From Protostelium mycophagum (taxonomy: Eukaryota > Evosea > Variosea > Protosteliida > Protosteliaceae), in the NCBI GenBank assembly GCA_002081555.1, contig MZNV01001346.1, positions 1 to 45,801 of the forward strand: a DNA stretch of 45,801 bases, in the 5' to 3' direction. Position numbers and translations under genes: made by a program. The notes under the pieces are model-generated. The model was given only the letters and a program-made list of their open reading frames with translations. It was not told where the DNA came from and made no database searches. Of this stretch, positions 32,311-41,992 are shown piece after piece. The number at the start of each line of letters is the position of its first letter. Position 1 is the stretch's first letter.

Positions 32311-34942
32311 ATGAGAACCGCCACTATGCACAACGGCCTCCTCTTCATCGTCTTTTGTGCCTTCGGATACGTCCTTAGTGAAGATGTCCGTGTGATCCCT
32401 TCCATTCAATATGGAACTTGGGAAGGATGGGGAACCTCTTTGGCATGGTGAGTCTGATTTTCACTCTGGCAACGTCTGATCGATCAGGTGGGCCAAGCAG
32501 CTCGGAGACCGTGATGATCTGGCGGATATGTTATTCACGACTAAACAGGTTTGAGATTCATTTTATGTTTAGACTGACATCACGAAGGTTAAATACAATA
32601 ATCAGACACTCCCAGGATTAGGTCACAGTTCATCCATTGTGAATTAACTCGGGATTGATTTCAGTAGGTATGAACATTGTAAGATACAATGCAGGTGCGA
32701 GCAGCGACAAGCCTTATAAAGGCGAGCAGATGAGTCCCTCTCTCAACATCCCAAGCTCTAAACAGATCGATGCACTGTGGGTAGACTGGGGGTCACGTGA
32801 CCCTTTGAGCAGTTCCTGGAACTGGACCAGAGACTACAACCAGCGGAGCATGCTGTTGAAGGCAAGGGAAAGGGGTGTCGACAATTTCGAGCTCTTCAGC
32901 AATTCTCCAGTGTGGTGGATGTTACACAACAATAACCCCAGCGGGGCCATGCTGGGTGTCGACAATCTACAACCGTGGGATTTTGAGAACCACACGGTGT
33001 ACATGGCCACCATCGTCAAGTGAGTGAAATTTCGTAGAAATTTCGAGATATACAGGGGAGAAATTTGGCTGAAAATTCATCAGGAAGTACAAGGACGACT
33101 ACAACCTGACATTTAATTCTGTGGACCCTTTTAATGAGCCTTCATCCCCTTTTTGGGTCGCCCTGGGAAACCAAGAAGGTCGACGTCGACAATTTTTTGG
33201 AATATTTCCTGAAATTTCTCGTCGACATTTGTGTTGCTCTAAGTTGATTTTCTCATCACAACTTCTCTATAAATACACTTTGTGGGATTTTGCAAACCGA
33301 TATTATTCATTTGCAAAAACAAAAACGGTCACAATCATGGCGGAGTATTTTTTAGAGCGTGGAGCTGTCATGTTTGATCCAAAAGATGTTGGAGCAGCGA
33401 AGCTGCAGGGAACAGCAAATTTATATTTTTATTCGCTTGTATATAACCAAAAATCAAAAATCTAATTTGCATCTCAAAAACAGTTATTTTTATTATTTTG
33501 AAAATCAAGACATCGTATTCTGATATCTCAAAGGATGTCATTTCAAAGTGTCCGACATGTCCGCCATCATCCCGATGATGCGAAGACAATTAGACATCAG
33601 AGGACTCACATCGACCATCGTATCTGCATCTGATGAGAACAGAATCGACTTTGCCACCGCTACTTGGAAGCTGCTCAAGCCAGAGGTGAATTTTCATCTT
33701 GAAACCGGCACCAAAATTTGTGCCGCGCTGTGACCGTGCCTTTTCGATTGAGCATCTACAACCAGCCAGAAATATTGAAAAAAGTTTAAGATATTTTATT
33801 TTATTTTATTTTCTGGATTTATTGATAAAAATAATCAGGCGAAAGCTGCTGTCGGCAGAGTGAATGTTCACGGATACTCATACGTAAGTACACGTCATTG
33901 ATACGTCATCAACATATCATCCCTAATGACATCAGCTGGACGGCGACAGAAACGCCCTGTACAAGATTTTGGCGGGAAAAAAATTGTGGAATTCGGAATA
34001 CGGAGATGGAGACGTAACTGGACTCACAATGGCTCTGAATATTAACAAAGACTTGGTCGAATTACACCCAACAGCTTGGGTCTACTGGCAGGCTTTTGAC
34101 ATTCAAGTGAGCATCTACAACGCGTTTGAATTTTCTGTGAAATTTCAGAGTTGTAGATTGACATTTTAGGGATGGGGTCTTGTAGACACAGACATACAAG
34201 ATCTTATTTTGAGAGGTGTGGAAATAGTGTGGAATTTAATATTTCTAACTGCGTTGTAGAAGTGGCAGATAAATATTTCGTTTTGGCCCAGTACAGCAGG
34301 TCAGTAGTCCACATGAAAATTGTTTAAAGACAACACTGCTCAAATACAGTCCCTGACTGCAGCTCTGCTGCAGAAAAACAACAATGTAACTGTGAGTAGA
34401 CACTGTGTGTCTACAACTGTGTAGATAGGTATTCTCGCTTTGTATTGGTAGCCACAGCGCTCAGCTGAATCATCACAATTTTATTTATATTTTTGCCAAA
34501 ACTTGAATTTCGTGTGATATGAAAACAAAATCATCGATAATGATGTCTTTCGTAGCAAAATGTGTGTGGTGATTCACAATGATGCAGACACATCAAGCCT
34601 GGTATGTTGATGATGAACGCTGGTTTTGATGGCCTATCTATTTCCGCCTATGACCCCAAGACTTCCATGCTGGTCATAGTCGTTGTGAACGACCAGGACG
34701 CTTCCATGGAGTGAGTCTTTTTGAAATTTAAATTCTATATTTTGGCGGGAAACTGAATTTTCAGTTTCAACTTCAACCTTTCTGCCTTCAGCCAAACCAA
34801 CGGGAAGGTCGCCATGTGGTCGACAAATAATGTCGACAAATACGCAAGAAAGGAAGGCCCCAGCATTGTTGATGGAAGATTCACCGACTCCGTCCCACAA
34901 AAGACAGTGAGAACCTATGAGATCACCGGTGTGCAGCTGTGA
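32311..34942 (+). CDS. Secreted GH30-like glycosidase, endo-beta-1,6-galactanase type
   Basis: A signal peptide (HNGLLFIVFCAFGYVLS) precedes YGTWEGWGTSLAWWAKQLGD, the opening strand of this galactanase family. Then come LVGMNIVRYNAGA, RGVDNFELFSNSPVWWML, the acid/base region VDPFNEPSSPFW (Glu), VNVHGYSYLDGDR, and the nucleophile region LWNSEYGDGDVTGL (Glu). PTAWVYWQAFD is the last TIM-barrel strand. The tail (DASMEFNFNLSAFSQTNGKV, VRTYEITGVQL) is the beta-sandwich domain. The likely activity is hydrolysis of beta-1,6-galactan side chains of plant arabinogalactan. First exons: 32311-32447, 32488-32548, 32588-32621. Introns near 33190-33540 and 34100-34600 are long and rich in GTTGTAGA and GTCGAC words. 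Some middle junctions were not fixed. Confidence 0.85.
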
Positions 34943-34989
34943 TGAAATACAATCCATACACATTCTTTATCAAGATCATTTTGTGTCGA

Positions 34990-36749
34990 TCATTGTGAAG
35001 TGTATGTCATCAACCCGAAAAGGGTGTCGGGATTGCCGTCTTTACCCTCTGCAATTAGTCCTTGCTCAGAGATACTCCAAATGCTGTCATCGGCGGTTGT
35101 CATGATGGTCCATTTCCCTTCTCCATCGATCTGGAAATTATACTGAGCCCATGCGGTGATGGGTTCGGTAGAGAAGGTCACATGATGGGTCTGTTGGTCT
35201 GTAGTAAGATGACCGGTAAAAGTATGAGACTCTGTAGAGACGCGATAGACACCAGGCACACCCTACGTTTGTAAATAATCAAAATAGTGACAAAGATATT
35301 GACAAACCTGACTCTCAATCTTCCAGTTGGGTGAATTTGGCTTTTGGTCTGCAGGCACGAGGCCGTCAGGCATGAGGTAGTACTGATTGTAGATGATATA
35401 GACTTGTTGAGAGTCAGAGAGGGTGGTCAGGGGGACAAGCACTGGACCGACTTGGCAGGTGGAGGTGGGGGCGTCGCAGACCATGTTGTTTGGGCAATCT
35501 TGACTTTTGGCGCACACGGATCCGGCAAGCAGATCATAGTTGTAGATATCAAAATAAGAACGACCCTTTTCGACGATAACGGCGGTTTTGGAGCTGTCAC
35601 TCACCCAAAGTTGGTCGAAATGTTGGTCAACAAATCCCAGCTCCACGCTGACATCTTGTCAGTTTTTAAAAATCCAGAAACACTCACATTTCTCCCAAGG
35701 GGCATTCACTGCCGCTGAGGGACATGCGGACGAGGGAGTTTCCGTTGGAACTGCTGGTGGCAAAGACAACGTATTCTTCGCTTGGCGAGAAGGCTACCGC
35801 TTGGCTGAAAGGCGCCCCGTCGCATTTCTCCCAGTCCAACCTGGTACGGTGTTATCATGTGAAATGATGTTGTAAAATGTGGAGAGTTTACGTGGAGGAG
35901 TTGAATCTGAAGAGGCTGGTGCGGTATGTGAGAGCGACGGTCAGTCCATCTCTGCTGATGATCCACCTGAATGCTGGTCCACTTGGGATCTTCAAAAGCG
36001 GGATCTGATGTTGTCAGATGTGTTCATGTGAGAGAGTTATGGCTCACTTTTCTTGGGGTAATTTGACGCAAGTTCCAATCCACATCAAAGAGTTCAATAG
36101 TGGAACTATTGTTGTTGTATTGAGACAGCAACATCAGATCGGTTGTTATCACACTCTCAAACGGAAGAGGCTGTTTGAACTGCAGCGTGACTTGGGTGGT
36201 GTTTCCCGAATAGAAAGCGATGCCGAAGGCACTCTGGATGGCGATGCGGAGGACATTGTCTTCATGATGGACGGTGATGTCAGTCGCACGGCATAAACTC
36301 AGCACACAATTCAGAGGAATCTTTTGCACCTGCAGAAATCAGACACAAGCAAAAATATTATTCAAAATTCTTTTTTACCACGAGGCCCTGGTGGAAGACG
36401 AGAAAGAACTGAGCAGCGGTGGCTACGATGACTTGTCCATCATTACTAATGCTGGCAACAGTGAATGATCCAGTAGACAGGATTTTCATATAACCGGTGC
36501 TAGTGTTTGCCGCAACCACTGAAGTGGTTCCAACACTGGCGACATTTTGTTGTACATCGACCTGGTACTTGATCAATTCTATCAAAAGGAGATATGAGAA
36601 TCCCTCACGAGTAGGGAGTTCTCAAGTGGTAAATCTGAGGGGATAGAAGGATAATCAAGATCAGCCGTATTCACTGATCTCTTTGTTCTCTGCGTGATCT
36701 TAGCGGATGCAACCAAAATGCATAGAAGAAGCGGGAAGACGGACTTCAT
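34990..36749 (-). CDS. Secreted protein of unknown function with propeller-like N-terminus and Cys-rich tail
   Basis: From ATG 36749 there is a signal peptide (KSVFPLLLCILVASA), then NTADLDYPSIPSDLPLEN. A 41-nt intron leads to YQVDVQQNVASVGTTSVVAA. The next exons read as repeated short strands (SFTVASISNDGQVIVATAAQ, DITVHHEDNVLRIAIQSAFG, FRWIISRDGLTVALTYR) that suggest a beta-propeller-like fold; this is an inference. The C-terminal third has a compact Cys cluster (SVCAKSQDCPNNMVCDAPTS, TCQVG) and a final beta-rich part ending in LFGLMTYTSQ. It converges with the galactanase with only 47 bp between stops. It could act outside the cell beside it, but no catalytic motif is seen. Confidence 0.7.
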
Positions 36750-37021
36750 CTTGTTGAGGAGTGAGTTCGGGGTTGGTGATAAATAGGGGTTATCCTGACA
36801 TGTGCGTGGTGTTAACGAAATTCGCTAGTCTTCGCTAATCTTCTTCAATTACAATAAGGTTGAAGCGACTTTACATCTGAAGTTGACCTTAGAAATTTGA
36901 AATATTAATAATATATATCAATTTAATTATGCCAGTTGTAAATCGTCGAAAAGACTTGGAAAAATTTCAGAAGCCATCGGAGGTTTCGGATTTTTGTTTT
37001 CTGATCATCAATATTTTCAAA
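36750..37021. promoter_or_regulatory. Bidirectional promoter, secreted orphan / DOHH
   Basis: 272 bp between divergent starts. It contains an A/T-rich stretch (AATATTAATAATATATATC near 36899) that could hold a TATA element for DOHH. An in-frame upstream ATG at 36929 would extend DOHH by 31 residues, but the extension does not look like the family. Confidence 0.4.
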
Positions 37022-38483
37022 ATGCCCGCAGCTTGTGCCGACCACAGTCTCCCCATTGAAGACAATGAAGAAGAGGTGAATGTGCTGAATGTCACCCCGG
37101 AGAAGTTGGCTTTAATCAAACAACGAATCATGGACGACACACAGCCAATGGAGAGAAGAAATCGTGCTATCTTTACATTATGTGCGATCAGAAAGGATGA
37201 ATCGATTGATGCCCTCGCCGAATGTCTAAAATCGTCCACCTGCTCAGAATTATTGAAGCACGAGATCGCCTACGTGCTGGGGCAGATGAAGAGCGCACAC
37301 GCTCTTCCCATATTGACACAAACTTTGGAAGATACAACAGAGGCAGTCATTGTCAGACACGAAGCAGCCGAAGCGCTCGGCGCCATCGGTCTTCCACAGA
37401 GCATGGGTGGGTTCTATCATTTTAGCGTCCGTTCTCAATTTCACTCCAGATGTCCTGCGAAAATATTGCAATGATCCAATCGAAGAGATCAAAGAGACTT
37501 GCGAGATCGCTTTGGGCCGTATCGAGTATTATGAAAAAAGAAGAGCACAAGGCCTGCCAGATGAAGTACGTCTTTAACTTGAGAACATGTTTGTGATGGA
37601 GACAGGAAGAAGAAGGCGTTCATGGAGTTGATCCTGCACCAGCTAATGTTTTAGAAGGGTCTGTCGCAGAACAAGTTGAAAAGGCCAGAGTGAGTTTTTC
37701 ACTCTGAATGATCTAAATTTTCGATTGAAATGAAGCGTGTTCAGAAAGCGCAGCTCTGTGCTGCAGGAAAAAAATCGAATTTACCTTCAGCATTCTGGAC
37801 TTTGTATCATTTAAAAATGAGAATCAACATTGAGGGATATTTTCGTACATGTTTTTGGTGATTGACGGCCCAATGACAAAAATGATGCAAAGACATGAAA
37901 TATCTAATCGATGAAGTCCATCATGATGGACACAAACCTCTCTCTCTTCGAACGATACCGTGGCATGTTCGCGTTAAGAGATCTCAACACCGTCGAAGCG
38001 GTCAATGCATTGATCGAAGGTTTCTCTGATCCATCTGCCCTCTTTAGACATGAGGTCGCTTTTGTTATGGGCCAAATTCAGAACCCAGCTTGTAAAGACG
38101 CCCTCACAAAGGTGAAATTTCTCCGAATTTTCAAGACCAAAAGCCGCAAGAAATCTCGTGTAAATTTCAGAGCACAAATCTGGCAGTTTTCTCGCGAATT
38201 TCTGAGGATTTTGTAGGTGTTATGTGATCCTAATGAGAATGACATGGTCAGACATGAGGCTGCAGAGGCACTTGGCGCCATCTCTACTGATGACACAGGT
38301 GACATTCACCGAATTTTTCACCGAATTTTCTGTTCACGTACCTGACTCGTTGTAGTGGAGATCTTGCAGCATCATTTGAAGGAGGGACCCGAGATGGTGC
38401 GTGAGAGTTGTAGTGTTGCCTTAGACGTGCACCAATATCTTAAATCTGACCAATTCCAATACGCAGACGCGCTGAGCTCATGA
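37022..38483 (+). CDS. DOHH: Deoxyhypusine hydroxylase (329 aa, 6 exons)
   Basis: Exons 37022-37406, 37450-37565, 37606-37689, 37917-38111, 38217-38298 and 38356-38483 close in phase at 330 codons, the usual length. The protein is built from HEAT-like repeats. The four His-Glu motifs that bind the diiron centre are all present: KHEIAYVLGQM, RHEAAEALGAIG, RHEVAFVMGQIQ and RHEAAEALGAIS. Other matches are ERRNRAIFTLC, LFERYRGMFALRD and KETCEIALGRIEYYE. It catalyses the final step of hypusine formation on eIF5A, hydroxylating deoxyhypusine with O2. An acidic linker (EEEGVHGVDPAP) separates the two halves, as is usual. The last intron ends in CTCGTTGTAG, another GTTGTAG 3' splice site. Confidence 0.96.
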
Positions 38484-38953
38484 CTTACTCAGAATTTTGA
38501 ACATAAACCTTGAAATGTCGAATTATTCTTTAGGAAAACGATTTGGTGTTGCAAAATTAAATAAAAACATTTTTGAACATCTATTGTGGGTTGAACCAAT
38601 CAATCCATTTTTTCTCTGGCTGTTAAAAAATCAGAAAAAAGTGGAAAAAATCAGAAAAAATCAGAAAAAAGTGGAAAAAAGCGGACCCCCGATGTGATCA
38701 AACTACAAGACCAATCCGCCAAAGACATGATCAACGATGCCCAGAAAAATCCGAGTGATGACGTCATACCTATTTTTTAAGAAAATTCTCCTATTTTTCC
38801 AATACTTTTCCGTGATTTTTCCAAAAGTTTTGTGTTGAAAAAATGGGAAAAAGGTCAGTTTCCGGGAAGCCGCAACACTCGACAGATTTCCGCTGATTGC
38901 TTCCTTGCATCACAAGAGATCCTCTGGGAGCTGCTCCTTTCGGGTCACAATAG
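38484..38953. other. Intergenic or 5' region with simple-sequence tract
   Basis: 470 bp. A purine-rich tract of TCAGAAAAAAGTGGAAAAAA units spans about 38628-38685. It is followed by a coding-like frame (DVIKLQDQSAKDMINDAQKN) and a TGACGTCA at about 38760. This may hold the unseen 5' exon of the next gene, or only DOHH 3' UTR. Confidence 0.35.
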
Positions 38954-40789
38954 CAAAAACATTTTGTTGAAAAAATTTCCTTCACCACGGGTCAAATTGG
39001 GAGGTCAAACTTACATGGACAAACACCAGGATTGACATGTGATCGAGCCTCACACATTGTTCAGGATGTTATTACACGAGTCAATACTTGGCCACTATCA
39101 CAAAAAGCGTGTGTAGAGACTTGCAATCATTGTTACACAGCATTTGACGAGGTCAAAATTCCATTGTTGACATTTGCTTCTCCGCTTGGGATTTTCAACA
39201 CTCCCGCTAGAGAGGTGAAACCGGTGGAGCCTCACCCCCTGTGGAGATTTCGAACCACCAACCCCTGGAATGCGTTGAGATTTCTTGGTGAAGATCAGAC
39301 ATCCTCACGTAACATGAACGACACATGCAAGACGCTGAATCCATCATGGTAAATGAAAACAGTCTTCAATGGCTCATCTTTACAGCGATCACCGGGGGGT
39401 CTGCCAGATTAGTGGGCGCTGCAGGTGCTTCTTCGGGTAGGAACACATCACGATCACATCCTTGACAAACACAGTTTTTTCTCGTCGCAAGTGCACGGAG
39501 GGCCTTTCGACTGTCTGTCCGGTTGTCGATTTTCAAGCACGAGGATAAGCTGACTGGGTCCAGTTGTTGCGGATATCCCTGGTGGAAAAACACCGTTAGA
39601 GGTCACCAGAATCATCAGTTGCATTGGCTTCGGAATTTTGTTGATCTTGTCCGCATTCCGTCTCTTTGAGGAGATCAAGAACAGGAGATCAAGTGGAAGG
39701 ACATCATCCGTCCACAACATCACTAGATTTTGCCTCATCTTGATCTTGGCACTCAGCATCGGTGGATTTTTTTTGTCGCATTGTAGATGGGATTTTGACG
39801 TTTTTGGCAGTGAGGCTCCTTCTGTCTATAGACACGATGGGATATCTAGGACTATTTTCACCGTACTTTTCTTGGTGTTTGGTGATCTTAAGCGACTGGC
39901 TTCCGATGACCTTATTCAGCAGTGTGCTCGTACATTGGTATTTTACTCTTTATTTTTTGACAGCTGAGAGATGTAGGGTGGAGCTTTACCAATACACCAT
40001 GAAAGAGATCAAGAAACAAGAGATGATCAGCAGGGTGAACAGTAATTATAGTCCCTCTTTTACAGCCCAAGACTTGGTCGAAAATATCGCCTTCTTAAAC
40101 AAATTCAAGATTCCCTTCGTCATCATCGGTCTCCTTTCCTTCATCGTAGGTGTTGTGTGGGTCTGTATTTTGAAAATTAGATTACATCTGACACGCTCAG
40201 TGCGTAGTATATTTGGTGGTGAAGGACTCTTATGTGGTTGATATATGTGTTTACCTCTACGGATGTTATTACATTACGGTGTGGGTGGTGTACGTGTTGA
40301 TCTTTTTCGTCGTAGGACGTCGCATAAGAGCCCTTCTGACCCTGACATACGCTCGAGAGGCCACAAAGGTGAAGGAAGATTTAACCAAGAAACTTCTGAA
40401 TGATGAATCAGATGAAGATCCAACTGGTGATTGCGGTGATTGTCTTCCTCCTAGACAAGATCTGGTATTTGATCGTCATCAACAGACTGTCTCAAATTGT
40501 TGGTGACAAAACGGCCTTGGTGGTCATTTTTGGCCCATTTGAAAACTCAATCATCACAATGCTAGGCACAGCGCTTCTCTTGGAGGTGACTGAATAGACT
40601 TCGTGATGTGGTGACACTCTACAGGTCTTCATGCCTGCCTCACAGTGGAGGAGGTGGCTGATGAGCTTAAAAACAATCACCAGCTCGAAATCAGATTTTT
40701 CAGCAAAGGAGGGCCGTCCCAACTCACTGCCGATGGAACCTGTCGAAGGTGCAAACTCAGAGAGCCAATACACGATCAATACAAAATAA
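38954..40789 (+). CDS. EGF-like plus multi-TM membrane protein, 5' end unresolved
   Basis: The first supported frame reads GQTPGLTCDRASHIVQDVIT, KACVETCNHCYTAFDEV, then an EGF-like segment CKTLNPSCDHRGVCQISGRC-RC completed across a 37-nt intron. About seven hydrophobic segments follow: IISCIGFGILLILSAF, FCLILILALS joined to LTFLAVRLLLSID, SPYFSWCLVILSDWLPM, FKIPFVIIGLLSFIVGVVWV, LYGCYYITVWVVYVLIFFVV, IQLVIAVIVFLLDKIWYLIV and SIITMLGTALLLE. The soluble tail of about 50 residues ends at a TAA at 40787-40789. An extracellular EGF-bearing head plus a multi-TM body suggests a surface receptor-like protein. I could not place the start codon or all junctions around 39440-39780. The acceptor near 39786 is CATTGTAG. 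Confidence 0.6.
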
Positions 40790-41013
40790 AATTCGAAATC
40801 TGATACCGGAAATTGTGTATTTTACATTCATGTACAAGGAATTGTTTTTGATTTGAAATTACGAAAAATCCCCCAAAATTAAACCAAAAAAACACCTACT
40901 TCACCGTTGTAGACTGACATTACCGGTTTCTCGTTGGGGTGTAAATTCGCGCAGATGCTATTTTTCGATTGGCCTCATTATCCAGGAAACTCAGCAACTT
41001 AATTTCGCAAACG

Positions 41014-41620
41014 ATGAAGTCCTTGATCGTTCTATCTTATCTGTTTGTACTCTCCCTCAGCCTCAGCTTCAGCACCTACCGCTTTGAGGATAAGCGTTGG
41101 TTCGGCGGTCACTGCTCCACGGCCAATTACCTCACCACGAGACCATTAGATTTTTGCGAGGATATATCTACCGAAGAAGGTGAAGGTTCACGCATGTACT
41201 ACCGAAACAGCAACGGAACCGTCAGCATCAAGAATTTTGGCGGGAGAAATTGCGCTGGAAAACCTTACAGCGATTACGTATTTCCGTTTCCTCTCAACAA
41301 GTGCCAAATCAACGAGAATGAGTTTGATGACACCATCTACACATTAGAGGGCAACTTCAGAACAGCCACTCAATCGAGAGATTCCGTCGCATCATACTAT
41401 CACGAGCCAAACTGCCAGGTGATTCGTCCATCTCAGTTGTGATTCTGACATAGAGAAGGGGGAGGTGGTGTACATGACCGTTAATTACTGGACGCAAGGC
41501 CCCAAATGTGATCCGAAATACCAGAAATGTGAGACGATCACCGGAGGGAAATACGGAACCAAGTCGCAGATGACGCGATGTGGAGGTGCTTCTTTGGCTT
41601 TTCCCAATCCTAGGGAGTAA
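41014..41620 (+). CDS. Small secreted Cys-rich protein (189 aa, 2 exons), paralogue of 11154
   Basis: Exons 41014-41418 and 41456-41620 (37-nt intron) join in phase to 190 codons. The signal peptide is KSLIVLSYLFVLSLSLSFS. The mature part has STYRFEDKRWFGGHCSTANY, LDFCEDI, RNCAGKPYSDYV, LNKCQIN, YYHEPNCQ, VVYMTVNYWTQGPKCDPKY, KCETI and MTRCGGASLAFP. The spacing of STYR, the C-x-G-x-P-[FY] motif, the Cys before the VVYMTVNYW strand, and the last Cys matches the protein at 11154. An upstream TTGGGGTGTAAATTCG at 40935-40950 is shared with a site near 3619. AATAAA follows the stop directly. The function is unknown; it is probably secreted. Confidence 0.82.
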
Positions 41621-41696
41621 ATAAAGGTGCTCAAGCTTTTTGGGTGATCACAAGTACTTCTGCAACTTCGGGGAACGTCCAAGCTCTACAATGAAT

Positions 41697-41981
41697 TCAT
41701 TTCTGGAGGACTGTCCAATGCACAAAATTTCCATTTCCTGAGAGAGGGGATGTATCATTTGGACATCGGAATGATCTCACTGCTACGCACAACATCGTGT
41801 TTTTGAGGGCCGAAAACTCTGAAGAAATACCATGACTCGCCAGAAACAGCAAAGTCTGTGGCATAGAGTTGGTCGATTTGTTGATCCACTTGTGTAGTTC
41901 TAAAAAGATTTCTTCTCTGAACTGTATCTGATGCATGTTGAATGACACGTCATGCTTTTCGAAGCACAGAGAAACAAACAA
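41697..41981 (-). other. Open frame downstream of the MFS gene
   Basis: About 95 codons without interruption (HQIQFREEIFLELHKWINKS, LFLASHGISSEFSALKN, SPLSGNGNFVHWT). It lies between the MFS stop and the stop of the plus-strand secreted gene. It may be MFS 3' UTR that happens to stay open, or a small gene. No family recognised. Confidence 0.25.
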
Positions 41982-41992
41982 AACGTCTTTAT

